A DNA stretch of 64,000 nucleotides from Larimichthys crocea (lineage: Eukaryota; Chordata; Actinopteri; Sciaenidae): contig NC_040011.1 in assembly GCF_000972845.2 (NCBI RefSeq), forward strand, positions 20,475,809 through 20,539,808, written 5' to 3'. A program made the position numbers and the translations under genes. The notes beneath the pieces were generated by a model. It searched no databases, was not told the origin of the DNA, and saw only the letters and a list, made by a program, of their open reading frames with translations. Below, one piece after another: positions 36,459 to 47,055 of this stretch (position 1 is the stretch's first letter; the number at the start of each line of letters is the position of its first letter).

Positions 36459-37410
36459 ATCTGTATTCTCTTCCGCTTATCCGGGTTTGGTCGCAGTGGC
36501 AGTGGGTTTAGTAGGGCACTCCAGACACCCTTCTCCCAAGCAACACATTTGTTTCTTGGGCCCATCTAGCCTGCTTGACATTCACAGGCTAGATGGGCTG
36601 GGTCTGTCCCAGGATCCCAGTTGGAAGTGCCTAGGGGGCATTCTAATCAGATGCCTAAACCACCTCAGCTGGCTCCTTTCGATATGAAGGAGCAGCGGCT
36701 CTATTCCAAGCTCCCCTCGGATTTCCAAGTTTTTACCCAATCTCTAAGGCTGAGCCTGGTCACCCGGTGGAGGAAGCTCTTTTTGGCCGCTTGTATCTGC
36801 AATCTTATTTTTTCGGTCACTACCCAAAGCTCATGACCATAGTTGAGGATTGGAATGTAGATGGACTGGAAGATCTCCCCACAACAGTCCGCTACAACGC
36901 CGGCAGTACTGCAGATGCTGCATCAAACTGCCGGTCCATCTCACGCTCCATTTTCTCAGAACTCATGAACAAGACCCGGAGATTCTTGAAATCCTTCGCT
37001 TGGGGTAGCAACTCACTCCCAATGGTTGGGAGGTTCTGACCAATTGTCGATTCCCATTGTCCCATTGTAAGTAACAGTTTTCAAGTCTTTAAATTCATGT
37101 CTAGAATCTCATTAAAAGCGAATCTATATTACAGTCCAAAGTACAGACTCTTCTTATATCTAGATATAGATTTATTGCCGTTTTCTAGCAGAGAACCATG
37201 GCCCTTAGACTTGGAGGTGCTGACTCTCATCCCAGCTGCTTCACTCTCGGCTGCAAATTGTCCCAGTAAGTGTTGATCACAGTCCACATCATCTGCAAAC
37301 AGCAGGGATGCAATCCTGAGGTTCCCAAACCATACATCCTTCTCACATACAGGATTTATCATGATCCGCTCCTGGTTTTTCATTCCTCCTGCCAGTACTT
37401 TTCCACTCAC
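36459..37410 (-). pseudogene. Rex3/RTE-like LINE, RT C-terminal half and 3' end
   Basis: On the minus strand, 37410-37135 encodes 'FGNLRIASLLFADDVD', the RTE reverse-transcriptase block with the catalytic F-A-D-D. It continues 'FAAESEAAGMRVSTSKS', which is the characteristic RTE/Rex3 sequence following it. From 37025 to 36470 the 3' coding and tail region follows: its plus-strand form reads 'CACCTCAGCTGGCTCCT', 'TCGGTCACTACCCAAAGCTC' and 'AACAAGACCCGGAGATTC', all familiar from fish Rex3-like copies. The end nearest 36470 is 'TCTTCCGCTTATCCGGG'. There are frameshifts, the 5' half (endonuclease) is missing, and a new hairpin interrupts it at 36560-36598. The tail continues beyond the TIR element at 34315-34348. 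Confidence 0.85.
36560..36598. repeat. Perfect 14-bp hairpin within the Rex3-like copy
   Basis: GCCCATCTAGCCTG (36560-36573), an 11-nt loop, then CAGGCTAGATGGGC (36585-36598). I do not recognise it as part of the usual Rex3 sequence, so it may be a local template-switch product. Confidence 0.85.
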
Positions 37411-37804
37411 CTGCTGGCCACTCCCACCTAATCAGTGCAACCACCTTCACCTTCCACTCTGTCTCTGGCAGATTGTCTTCAGCAGCATGCTAAGCTCTCG
37501 CGCGTTATCTTCGGATTGCTTCCCCCGGTTTTGACCCTGCCTATCCCTGCTCTGGTAACTTGACCAGCCTTCCATCCCTGACTCCTCTGCCTGCTTGCCC
37601 CTTGTCTGTCTCCTGTTTGCTTGGATTCCCTCCCCAGAGGTTTCTGCTGGAGAGTTGGACTATCTTGGCTAGCTCTGTTGGAGACTATTTTCTAGTACCT
37701 GCTGTGGATTTTTGCGACCCTGTTTGGCCAATAAACTGTGTTGAACTGTTCCAACACTGGTCTCAGTTTGTGCTGTTCTTGGGTCCAACCTCACACCCAT
37801 TACA
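37411..37804 (+). mobile_element. 5' LTR remnant of a Sushi-like Ty3/gypsy element
   Basis: Pyrimidine-rich promoter-like DNA leads to 'GGCCAATAAACTGTG' with a polyadenylation signal (AATAAA at about 37729). It then passes through 'TTGTGCTGTTCTTGGGTCC' to a terminal TTACA at 37800-37804. Fish Sushi-type LTRs share this build. The gag start codon follows 17 bp later. The LTR 5' boundary is obscured by the abutting Rex3-like copy, and no matching 3' LTR is found. Confidence 0.55.
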
Positions 37805-37821
37805 GTACAATCTGTCCAGAA

Positions 37822-39804
37822 ATGGACCCAGCTCAGATTGACGACCGGATGTCCCGGATGGAGGACTTGCTAAACCAGTTGATCGCAGCTTCTGCGGCTT
37901 CCACGACAGAGAATCAGCAGGGCCTGGCACAAGTGCGGCAGGAAATGGCAAACACCTGCATCCAGCCTCTGGAGCAATCACCGGCTTCACTGGGAGCCAG
38001 ATCTTCATCACTGACAGACGCTGCTGCTCTGCCACCTGTCTCGGCAGGAGTCAGTGCTCCTCTCTCTTCGCCCTGTGAGCCTAATGTGGGACGTCTGGGG
38101 ACAAACGCTGGACGAGAGTTTTTGGATCTTGTCCAGGGTAGCCGCTCAGTCACGGACTATACCATAGACTTTCGCACCCGGGCCCCCATGTGTGACTGGA
38201 ACCCTGCCGCTCTCCGTGATGTCTTTATGCAGGGGTTGGCTGGGTACATTAAAGATGAACTGGTAGCTTATTAACTGCCGTCTACACTGGAGGGTCTAAT
38301 TGAGCTCACCACCCTTCTTGACCTGCGCATCCAGGCTCGCAGGAGGGAGAGACGCTTGGAGTTCCAGTCACGGTCCATCCGGCCACACAGTTTCCCTCAC
38401 TCCAAGACTAGCTCCAGCCTCCTCCTCATTAGCCTCAACCGCTCCTGTAAGTGTGGAAGTTCCAGAGCCAATGCAGCTGGGTCATACCCACCTCTCACCT
38501 GAAGAGAGGGAGAGAAGGCAGAGACTGAACTCCCTGTACAGATTGTAAAGCCCTCTGAGGCAAATGTACTTTGTGACTTTGGGCTATACAAATAAAATTG
38601 ATTTGATTTGATTTGATTTGAACCTTTGTATGTACTGTGGTCAGACAGGACACTTTGTCAGCCGGTATCTAGTAAAAGCCAGAGTTCACCAGTGAACAGA
38701 GGCCTACTGGTGAGCTCCATCATTGGTCCTGTCTCCCCTAAAAGATGCAGCGTCACCGGTGAGTTTCTGCTGCCTGCTGGCTCCTACTCCATCAACTGGA
38801 CTTCATCCAGAGAAACTGCCATCACCCATCTCAGCCAGCGCCCTGGATAGACATGTGCTGGAGAGGGTGACGTCCAAAACCAACCCTGCGTGCATGCTCC
38901 TGCCGGGGGGCCACAGTGAGACCATCCAGTTTCTGAGGTACCCCTGGCTTTGGCTGCACATTCCCAACATTGATTAGACAACCTGCTTTGTCCGGGAGTG
39001 GGGAAAGACCTGCCAGCAGACCTGCCTCAGGACGCCGTCAGTGTCACCAGCTTCTCCTGTTCCAGCCCAAAATTTCACCGGAGTTGCAGCAGTTTACCAT
39101 GACCTGAAAGAGGTCTTCAACAAGGCTAAGGCCACCTCCCTGCCACCTCATCGCCCCTATGACTGTGCCATAGACCTACTCCCTGGCACTTTTTCCCCCA
39201 AGGTACGATTGTACTCTCTCTCTGTCCCTGAGAGAAAGGCCATGGAGGAGTACATACAAGACTCCTTAGTAGCGGAGATCATCTACGTCAAGGCGGAGAA
39301 ATGTAAATTTCATGTACCATCTGTCTCCTTCTTGGGGTACATCATTGCCACGGTCTGCTTACAGATGGACCCCGCTAAGATTTCTGCTGTTACCTCCTGG
39401 CCAGTCCCAGAGACACGCAAACAACTGCAGTGTTTTCTGGGGTTTGCCAATTTCTACCATTGCCTCTCCCCTCTCGGCCCTCACCTCATCCAAGACCTCC
39501 TTCTGCTGGACTGACGAAGCACAAAGTGCCTTCGACACCCTCAAGACTTGCTTCTCCATCCTCCAAATTCTCATACCTGAGTGCCAGTTTATGGTGGAAG
39601 TGGATGCATCCAGTGTGGGGGGCGATTCTTTTTCAGCGATCCACCGTCGACCAGAAGGTCCACCCCTGCGCCTTTTTCTCTCGCCGTCTAACTCCTGCTA
39701 AGAGAAATTATGATATTGTTAACAGGGAGCTTCTGCCAGTGAAACTGGCCTTGGAGGAGTGCTGCCACTGGTTAAAAGGAGCCAAGCTGGTCACTGTTCT
39801 TTGA
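37822..39804 (+). pseudogene. Sushi-like Ty3/gypsy gag-pol, multiply deleted
   Basis: The gag starts 'MDPAQIDDRMSRMEDLLNQL', typical of Sushi-like chromoviral gags. It then lacks most of the capsid but resumes at 'FLDLVQGSRSVTDYTIDFRT'. An in-frame TAA falls at 38272-38274 and the following sequence stays gag-like. The zinc knuckle (38630-38665) reads 'CMYCGQTGHFVSRY', with the last cysteine replaced, and is split from its upstream part by a LINE tail (38533-38625). Protease-linker sequence is decayed (38720-39040). Pol resumes at 39100-39275 with 'HRPYDCAIDLLPGT', jumps over the palm containing YxDD, and resumes at 'AEKCKFHVPSVSFLGYI', followed by '[14 protein letters not shown]' and an RNase H piece ('[17 protein letters not shown]' then '[13 protein letters not shown]'). 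Integrase is absent. The copy cannot make a working polyprotein. Confidence 0.85.
38533..38625 (+). repeat. Short LINE 3'-tail insertion in the Sushi-like gag
   Basis: About 93 bp (TCCCTGTACAGATTGTAAAG to a GATTT repeat) separate the gag spacer from its zinc knuckle. It is the last part of the LINE-tail family at 26856-27190 and 39855-40196. Flanking TGAAC on both sides may be a short target duplication. The size is that of an extremely 5'-truncated LINE. Confidence 0.8.
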
Positions 39805-39854
39805 CAGGTTCAATTTTACACTGTCCTGTTGGCCCGGGTCTCATAACATCAAGC

Positions 39855-40196
39855 TACTGTGGTCATTTTATCATTCATTGTGATTCATTGTCATTTTGTC
39901 AGTCATTGTAATTGTACAATATGTTTGTGTTGATCTGTTCTGTACACGTGACATCCATTGCACGTCTGTCCGTAGTGGGAGAGGGATCCCTCCTCTGTGG
40001 CTCTTCCTGAGGTTTCTTCCACCCTTTTTCCCTGTTAAAGGTTTTTTGTGGGCAAGTTTTTCCTCACTCGAACCGAGGGTCTAAGGTCAGAGGGTGTCAC
40101 TCCCTGTACAGATTGTAAAGCCCTCTGAGGCAAATGTACTTTGTGACTTTGGGCTATAAAAATAAAATTGATTTGATTTGATTTGATTTGATTCAT
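39855..40196 (+). repeat. LINE 3'-UTR repeat with (GATTT)n end, plus copy
   Basis: Runs from about 'CATTTTGTCAGTCATTGTAA' through 'AGGGATCCCTCCTCTGTGGC' and 'CACTCGAACCGAGGGTCTAA' to 'AAATAAAATTGATTTGATTT'. It is the reverse complement of 26856-27190. It sits exactly between the broken end of the Sushi-like element and the broken start of the second gypsy element. Confidence 0.85.
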
Positions 40197-40198
40197 CT

Positions 40199-40692
40199 GT
40201 GATTAGGTGTGCAGGGTGTGCTACAACTTCAGTGGTGCCAAAACAGCCAGAGCCTGCACCAGTACCTGTCATAGTGGAAAATGACTCTGCAATGGAGAGT
40301 CTTAAAAAGGAGCTTCAGGGGCTTAAAAGTGATGTTGCCCGCCTGCTTTCTGCCTCTGTAGCCACATCAAAAAGTTCACCACAGCATGCAGCCCAGAAAC
40401 ATGCCCAGAAAGCTGTGGGAAAATATACACATGGAAAGGAGAGAGCTCCTAAACCTCTGTACAGTGCTGATGTCTTTTGCTACAGGTGTGGTGAAGATGG
40501 TCACTTCCAGCGCGAGTGTGAAAACCCAGAAAATCTCAGGAAAGTGAATAAGCGTCTCCTGAAAACAAAACAGCCGATGGGAAACTTCCCAGGGGCTCAG
40601 TAGAGGAACGGCCTGATGCCCTGGAGGGAACACGTTCCACAAAGTGTGACACGCTAAAACAAAGCAAGGCTAATCTGCCAGAGGGTCTAGTT
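40199..40692 (+). pseudogene. Second Ty3/gypsy element: gag C-terminus with zinc knuckle
   Basis: The frame has a coiled-coil-like 'MESLKKELQGLKSDVARLL' segment, a basic linker, and a perfect CCHC zinc knuckle, 'CYRCGEDGHFQREC' (about 40480-40520; C-x2-C-x4-H-x4-C). A stop follows at about 40603. The gag N-terminus and 5' LTR are absent: the gag-like reading begins right after the LINE tail. The element is interrupted at 40693 by the hAT transposon and resumes, with protease, at 43142. Confidence 0.8.
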
Positions 40693-43141
40693 CAGTGTTT
40701 CTCAAACTTTTTCAGACCAAGGACCACTTTGTCAAAAAAAAAAATTTCAGGGACCACCTTACCCCCTAATTCAGACTGCATCTGGTCGTTTGACCATGAA
40801 CTAATTTTCCCCGTCTCTTAATGGGAGGAATGGTGCTGATGCATATTTTGCATCACTGACTGTATGTCTGGTTCTAAACTGGACAGTCGTAATCTCATAC
40901 TGGGGGCCACATTGATCTGGTTGCGCTGCTTTGTTTTCAAACTAACTAGCGCTGAAAATGCAACTTCACACTTGTAGGTGGTTGAAAACGGCATTAGGAT
41001 TTTCAAAGCTGACTGCGCAAGTTCAGGGTGCTCAGGCTGGATGTATATCCAGAAGTCGGTCAAGGATTTTTCTCGAAATGCCATCTTCAATGATCCATCA
41101 GACGCAATGTCCACAAGGCTGTCTGTCTCTCTTGCAGACAACTTTGAACTGACGAGCTCAGTTCGAGCTCAGTTTGTCTCCAAAGGGATTTCTGATCCAC
41201 TCCAAGTCCACGTCCAATTCTGGGAAGTATCTTTCCAAATGCGTGTGAAGGCCACGCAGGTGCTCCTTAAAAGCAGCGATGGTATCATTGCCCAGGACCT
41301 CGTCAGCTGTGAGGAGAAAGTCGGCCAAAGTAGGGAAATTGTCAAATTCTAGGCGATCGAGGCGAGTGCACCACAAATCCATCTTAATGCGTGCTGCTTT
41401 AATTTTGTCCTGCACTGTAAAGATCGTGACTGTTTCCCCTTGAAGTGCTAAATTAAGTGAGTTGAGGAAGCTGAAAATATCAGCAAGGTATGACAACGTT
41501 GCAAGCCATTGGAAGTCATGCATTCTGTCATAAAGTTCATCAGTCTGATGCATGAATAGTTTAACCTCGTCGCGCAGCTCAAAAAGACGGGTCAGAACTT
41601 TGCCACGAGACAGCCAACGAACTTCTGTGTGGAAAAGAAGTTTCGTGTGTTCGCTGCCCATCTCATCGCACAGAACCTTAAAAATGCGTGTGTTCAGCGA
41701 TTTGCCCTTAATCATGTTGACAATTTTAACAGCCTCGTCCAAGACCGTTTTTAGACAGTGTGGCATTTTCTTCACTGCCAGCTGCTCTCGGTGGATACAA
41801 CAGTGCGTTGCTGTGGCCAATGGGGCGACTGCGCGTACGCGCGTAACCAGGCCTTTGTGTTTTGCGGTCATCGCAGTTGCCCCGTCAGTGCAAATACCGA
41901 CACACCTATTCCAATCAAGGCCACTCTGGCCAATGAAGGTATTTAGAGAATCAAAAATCGCCTCTCCTGTTGTGTTTGTCGGGAGAGAATGACAAAAAAG
42001 AAAATCATCATGTACAGCGCCATTATATATATATCTCCCGTAGCACAAAAGGTTTGCCTCACTGCCAATGTCCGTGGACTCGTCCAGCTGTAGTGAAAAC
42101 ATCGAGCTCTGCTGGAGGCGTGATATCAGCTGATTTTGGACATTTTCGGCCATGGCTAATACGCGCCGCTGAACAGTGTCATTGGACAGAGGTATTTTGT
42201 CAAGTTCATTACTTGCATTGTCTCCCAGCATTATATTTGCCATTATTTTCGCAGACGGCTTAACTAAAGTCTCGCCTATTGAGTAAGGTTTGCCAGCTTT
42301 TGCGATCAATTGAGAGACTCTGAAGGAGGCTTCTGTAGCCTTTGCATTTTCTCCAGGGACAAAATACTGTGCGGCGTCCTTTTGCATGTGAGACTTTAGT
42401 TCCTCGCATTTCCTCTCAAAAAATGCCAACGGTTTGCTAATGTAATCTTTGTGCTTTGTCTCTAAGTGCCGCTTCAGTTTAGCTGGCTTCATTGCTTCAT
42501 TGGCCAAGATATCGTAGCACAGGACACAGTGTGGATTCGGATCCTCAGAATCTCCAGTCCAGAAAAATCCGAATTTTAAGTATTCATCATGGTATTTCCT
42601 TTTAACTTTTGCAGACGACTTCCCAGCATGTTGAGTTTTTTTTGGTGGAGCTGGGCCTACCTCTTGTTGCAGGCAGTGTTGTGATTGGGACTCGTTGCTA
42701 GCATCTCCCGACTCCTTTCTTTGCATGTCGGTATCATCATTTGCCTTTCTTTTAACTGACCCCGTCTTCAGCCACCTATCCATCATTGTTTCCCATCCTC
42801 TCCGTGCCTTGTTTTAGTTAAAGTTCACAGCTTTTGCTGCTCTTTTCCTTGCTTTCTTTTCCTTACTTACTGACGTGACAGCGGAATGATTTTGTCTATA
42901 GGAGACGCCGTGGTTGCTTAGGCAACAATTTGGGCACTGCTAATTCAGATTTATCTTCATATATCCATTATACATATTTTAAAAAAAATATTTGTCTGCA
43001 TTTTTGTTCAGAGAACAAATTCGCTTTACACTTCAAATAATGTTAGGTAGGACTCCACAAACTTGTGTGGGAAATTCGAATATTTTAAGAGATCCCCTCA
43101 CGAACCACTTGAGGTCACGGACCACACTTTGAGTAACACTG
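40693..43141 (-). mobile_element. hAT DNA transposon (ZBED/Charlie-like), near full length
   Basis: The ends are CAGTGTTTCTCAAAC (left) and, on the other strand, CAGTGTTACTCAAAG (right), hAT-type terminal inverted repeats with a few mismatches. The flanking 8-mers, 40685-40692 and 43142-43149, are both GTCTAGTT: a perfect hAT-style target-site duplication. The 2449-bp element carries one transposase gene on the minus strand. It landed in the gypsy element between the gag zinc knuckle and the protease, so it is younger than that element. Confidence 0.95.
40818..42786 (-). pseudogene. hAT transposase with BED zinc finger, late frameshift
   Basis: Cut-and-paste transposase, nuclear DNA-binding. 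From the ATG at 42786 a 542-codon frame runs to 41158. A BED-type zinc finger holds C87 and C90 (CVLC) and H107/H112 (HLETKH), after a basic N-terminus. The RNase-H-like catalytic region shows 'LQLDESTDIG' (D235), 'GICTDGATAM' (D301) and the hAT CxxH-type motif 'CCIHRE' (329-334). The frame stops at 41158, but the C-terminal dimerisation region ('KILMPFSTTYKCEVAFSAL') continues in the next frame to 40818. One small indel near 41145-41160 accounts for the break, so the truncated product should be unable to dimerise properly. The family resembles the transposase from which vertebrate ZBED5/SCAND3/FAM200-type genes were derived. Absence of other stops suggests a young copy. Confidence 0.88.
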
Positions 43142-46100
43142 GTCTAGTTGGACCGAGCTCTATTGTCTCTGTACAAATTGAGGGCATTTATGCCAAAGCT
43201 TTGCTTGATAGCGGGTCCCAAGTTACCCTGCTGTACCGCTCCTTTTATGACAAGTATCTGAAGCACCTACCTTTAACCCCTATCGAGTGCCTGGAGACAT
43301 AGTTGGAGTAGCTGAGACCATAGAAACACTTGTGCTTGTGTGTCCAGATCCGGCCATGAAAGATGAGGTTTCCATTGTGGTTGGCACAAACACCTCTACA
43401 GTTTGGAGACTATTCCATTCCTGCAAAGCACAAAACGAAGACAATTTCCTACATGCCCTCTCTGTTCATCCGGTAATAAAAGAGGCTTATGCGAAGTTTC
43501 AGGAAACACCAGATGACACAGCTGACCCAAAAAGAGGAACAGTCTGGTTCAATCGAGACAAACCGTTTGTGTTGCTACCAGGTGGGGTTGCAAAAGTTGT
43601 AGGCATTCCAAAGTTTCCTGGCAGTCCTTCTGGTCAAGCTATTCTCATAGACCGTCCAGAGGATGGTTTCTTCCCTGAAGAACTTCTGGTGATGCCGGTG
43701 GTTGAAAAACCAGATGCTGTCCATTGTCGTCGCATCACAGTCACTCTGAGAAATGTGTCAAATCATCAGGTGACATTGAAACGTAACATGCAAATTGCTC
43801 ACCTGTATCCGGTGGATGTAATAAATTCAGTCCCTGAAAAGGAAGCGTCCAAGCCGCCCACATCTCAACTGTCTCCCTCCTCTTTTAACTTTGCTGATTC
43901 TCCTGTGCCTCCTGAGTGGAAGGAGAGGCTGTGTCAAAAAATAATGGAGAGGAGTTTGATGTGGGTTGTGCAAAGAGCACACAACACAGCATTCGAGTGA
44001 CAGATGACAAACCATTCAGAGAACGCTACAGACGCTTACCTCCCAGTGATTTGGAAGATGTGAGGAAACACCTGAATGATCTGTAGGAAGCTGGAATCAT
44101 TTCAGAATCCAGAAGCCCCTATGTGTCCCCTGTCATTGTGGTTCGCAAGAAAAATGGAACCATACGAATGTGTGTGGACTATAGGACGTTAAACAGGAGG
44201 ACAATTCCTGATCAATACACAGTCCCTCGTGTGGAGGATGCACTGACCTGCCTGAGTGGTAGCAAATGGTTCAGCGTGCTTGATCTCAGAAACGGCTACT
44301 ATCAGATCCCTTTAAGTGCTGCTGACAAAGAAAAGACAGCCTTCACCTGTCCAGCAGGATTCCCTCCCAGGATTGTTGAAAGGACTGTTGGTGATATGAA
44401 CCTACTGGAAGTGCTGGTGTACCTCGATGATGTGATCGTTTTTGGGAGAACCTTGGAGGAACATGAGCAGCGCCTTCTTAAAGTGCTCGACAGATTGAAG
44501 GAGGAAGGACTAAAATTATCCTTGGATAAATGTCAGTTCTGCTGCCCCTCTGTAACCTATTCTTGGTCATGTTGTTACTGGCAATGGCATTGCTACAGAT
44601 CCTTCAAAGATTGAAGCTGTGAAATCGTGGCCACGCCCAGAGAACATCACTGCTCTTCGTTCTTTCCTTGGTTTCTGTGGCTATTACAGACGGTTTGTAA
44701 AAGATTTCTCCAAAGTCTGTTATCCACTCAGTCAGCTACTACAGGGCTGTATTGTGGCTGGAGGGCAAGGGAGAAAGACTAGAGTCAAAAAGGATGCCAA
44801 AGAGAAAGGAAACTCAACGTATGAATTCAGTCTGAAATATCACCCTGGAAAACAGAACATTGATGCAGATGCATTGTCACAGCAATGTTTCTGGTGAGGA
44901 GACATCCATGCCTGCCTCCGCCGTCCAAGCTGTCTGTCATATGTCATCAGTCCGACTACCGCATGACCACCGTTGCAGAGCTGTTGATCTCCTGGGCTCA
45001 TCCAAACATGCAGTACCTAGAGCCTATTGTAACTTGTCTTCTTTGAGCACACAGCCATTGCCCAAAATGACTTCAGCAGAAATCTCACATTCTCAGCAGA
45101 TAGATTCATGCATTGGAGAAGTGTGGCATGCTGTTGTTCAAAACTCTGCTGACCGGGCTAACAAAGGAAAACATCCTGATGTGTCATTGTTGCTAAAAGA
45201 GTGGGAAAAATTAAAGGTCAAAGACACTGTATTGTACCGAATAAGTAGGCCACCTAACAAACCAATTCGCCAGCAACTGTTACTTCCACAAGAGTTCAGA
45301 GAGACTGTTCTCAAATCCTTGCATGACCAGTCGGGCCACCTCGGGTTTGACAAGACCTATGGCCTGATACGAGAGAGATTTTACTGGCCTCGTATGAAAA
45401 CACATGTGGAAAAGTACTGTAAAAATGTTCCCAGGTGTATTCAGAGGAAAACGCTGCCTAAAAGAGTAGCAGAGTTGTCACATCTTAACAGTGAGGGACC
45501 CATGGATCTCATCTGTATGGATTTTCTGACGATTGAGCCTGACTCCAGAAATGTGTAGTCACAGATCACTACACACGCTATGCACAAGCGTTTGCAACTA
45601 AGGATCAAAAGGCATCAACAGTCGCTAAGGTCATGTGGGAACAGTATTTTGTCCACTATGGTCTACCAAAATGAGTGCACTCGGATCAAGGCCGGGATTT
45701 TGAGAGTCGGCTCATTCATGAACTGTTGAGTATGCTTGGCATAAAGAAATCAAGAATGACACCCTACCACCCTCAGGGCGATCCACAGCCTGAGCGGTTC
45801 AATAGAACTCTTCTCGACATGCTAGGTACTCTTAATGTGCAGGACAAAAGTAAATGGAGTAGACACATCAGTCATCTTGTACATGCGTACAATTGCATGT
45901 TGAATGAGTCAACGGGCCACTCGCCATATTATCTAATGTTCGGCCGAGAAGCCAGGCTGCCAGTAGATGTTGCATTTGGAGTCTCAAGTGATGGTACCTC
46001 CACCAAATCCTATTTGAGGTATGTTAAAAACATGAAACGAGAGCTACAAGCTGCCTACCAGCTGGCTGAGAGTATGGCAAACAAAAAAAATGAAGGAAAC

Positions 46101-46967
46101 AAGCAACGCTATGATCAGAGAGTTCGTTTCTGTCCATTAGTCTCTGGTGACAGGGTTTTGATCCGAAACCTTGGGCTACAAGGAAAACACAAGCTAGCTG
46201 ACCGCTGGAAAGCTACTCCATATGTTGTGGAGAGTCAACTACCTGGTTTACCTGTCTTCAAGTTGAAGTTAGAGAATGGACAGGGCCCTGACAAAGTACT
46301 GCACCGAAATCACATTCTGCCCATTGGACAGGAGGTACAAATGAAGCTCGAAACGAACAAAGATGCGCTCAAACCTAAAAGGAGAGCCAGCAAACGGCTC
46401 AAAACAAAGAGAACTGAAAACTGTAGTATTTCTGGTTTACCAGCTCCTGAGCATGATGACAAGATGAAGTCTCCGTCTGACTCAGAAGATGATGAAATGG
46501 GTGTATGGTATGATTATCATTCACCACCAGAGACAAAGGAACCAGAACCTCAGAGAATTAATCAATCAGAACCTTTCAGTCTGAACTTGGATCTAGCTAT
46601 ACCTACAAGTAACTCAGAGATGGAAGAGGCTACAGCTGAGGAGCCTGCAGCAGCTGCTGAGGATGAACTTTTACAAAATGAGACTGCTGAAAGGACTGTT
46701 GAAGCCGAGAGAGACACTGAGACACAAATGATAGGTGAAACAACTGAGAGTCAAGACAGTATAGCAGAGACCTCAGGCGGGACAAAACGACCTGAGAGAC
46801 TAAGAAGGGTCCCCACCAGACTAACCTATGACTCGTTAGGGAGCCCAACGTCTGTTGCAGTTAGTACCCGTACTGCCTCCCTAGTTAGGGTTTATGACAC
46901 AAAAGATGGTTTATCCTTATCTCCTCTTAAGAGATACAAAAGCACTTTTTATAAGTGGATAGGTTAA
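43142..46967 (+). pseudogene. Second Ty3/gypsy element: pol (PR-RT-IN) and long C-terminal tail
   Basis: Protease: 'AKALLDSGSQVTLLYRSFY' (43190-43250; D-S-G active site). A frameshift near 43290 leads to a 237-codon frame of spacer sequence (43287-44000). A stop lies near 44083. RT: 'SPVIVVRKKNGTIRMCVDYR' (44130-44190), 'SVLDLRNGYYQIPL', a small deletion at the fingers, then 'VYLDDVIVFGRT' (about 44420) with the catalytic D-D intact. RNase H is almost wholly deleted after 44750; only '[14 protein letters not shown]' remains. Integrase: zinc-binding H-x4-H...C-x4-C (45330-45440; the cysteine spacing is unusual), first D in 'CMDFLTIE', a frameshift at 45558, a TGA at about 45671, then 'VHSDQGRDFES' and 'PERFNRTLLDMLG' with the other D and E. 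The last 430 codons (45675-46967) end in a hydrophilic, glutamate-rich tail. It carries the usual gypsy order PR-RT-RH-IN. Confidence 0.88.
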
Positions 46968-47039
46968 AAGAAGAATGTGTATTCATTTCATAACATGATG
47001 ATGTGATTTATATTATACGTGTCATGAGGACATGACCAT

Positions 47040-47055
47040 TTTGGTGGGGGGAGAG
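47040..47055 (+). promoter_or_regulatory. Polypurine tract of the second gypsy element
   Basis: TTTGGTGGGGGGAGAG immediately precedes the 3' LTR, where plus-strand DNA synthesis of LTR elements is primed. Confidence 0.7.

Noticed and set aside
41552..42263. Plus-strand frames of up to 146 codons
   Set aside because: They are antisense shadows of the hAT transposase on the minus strand.
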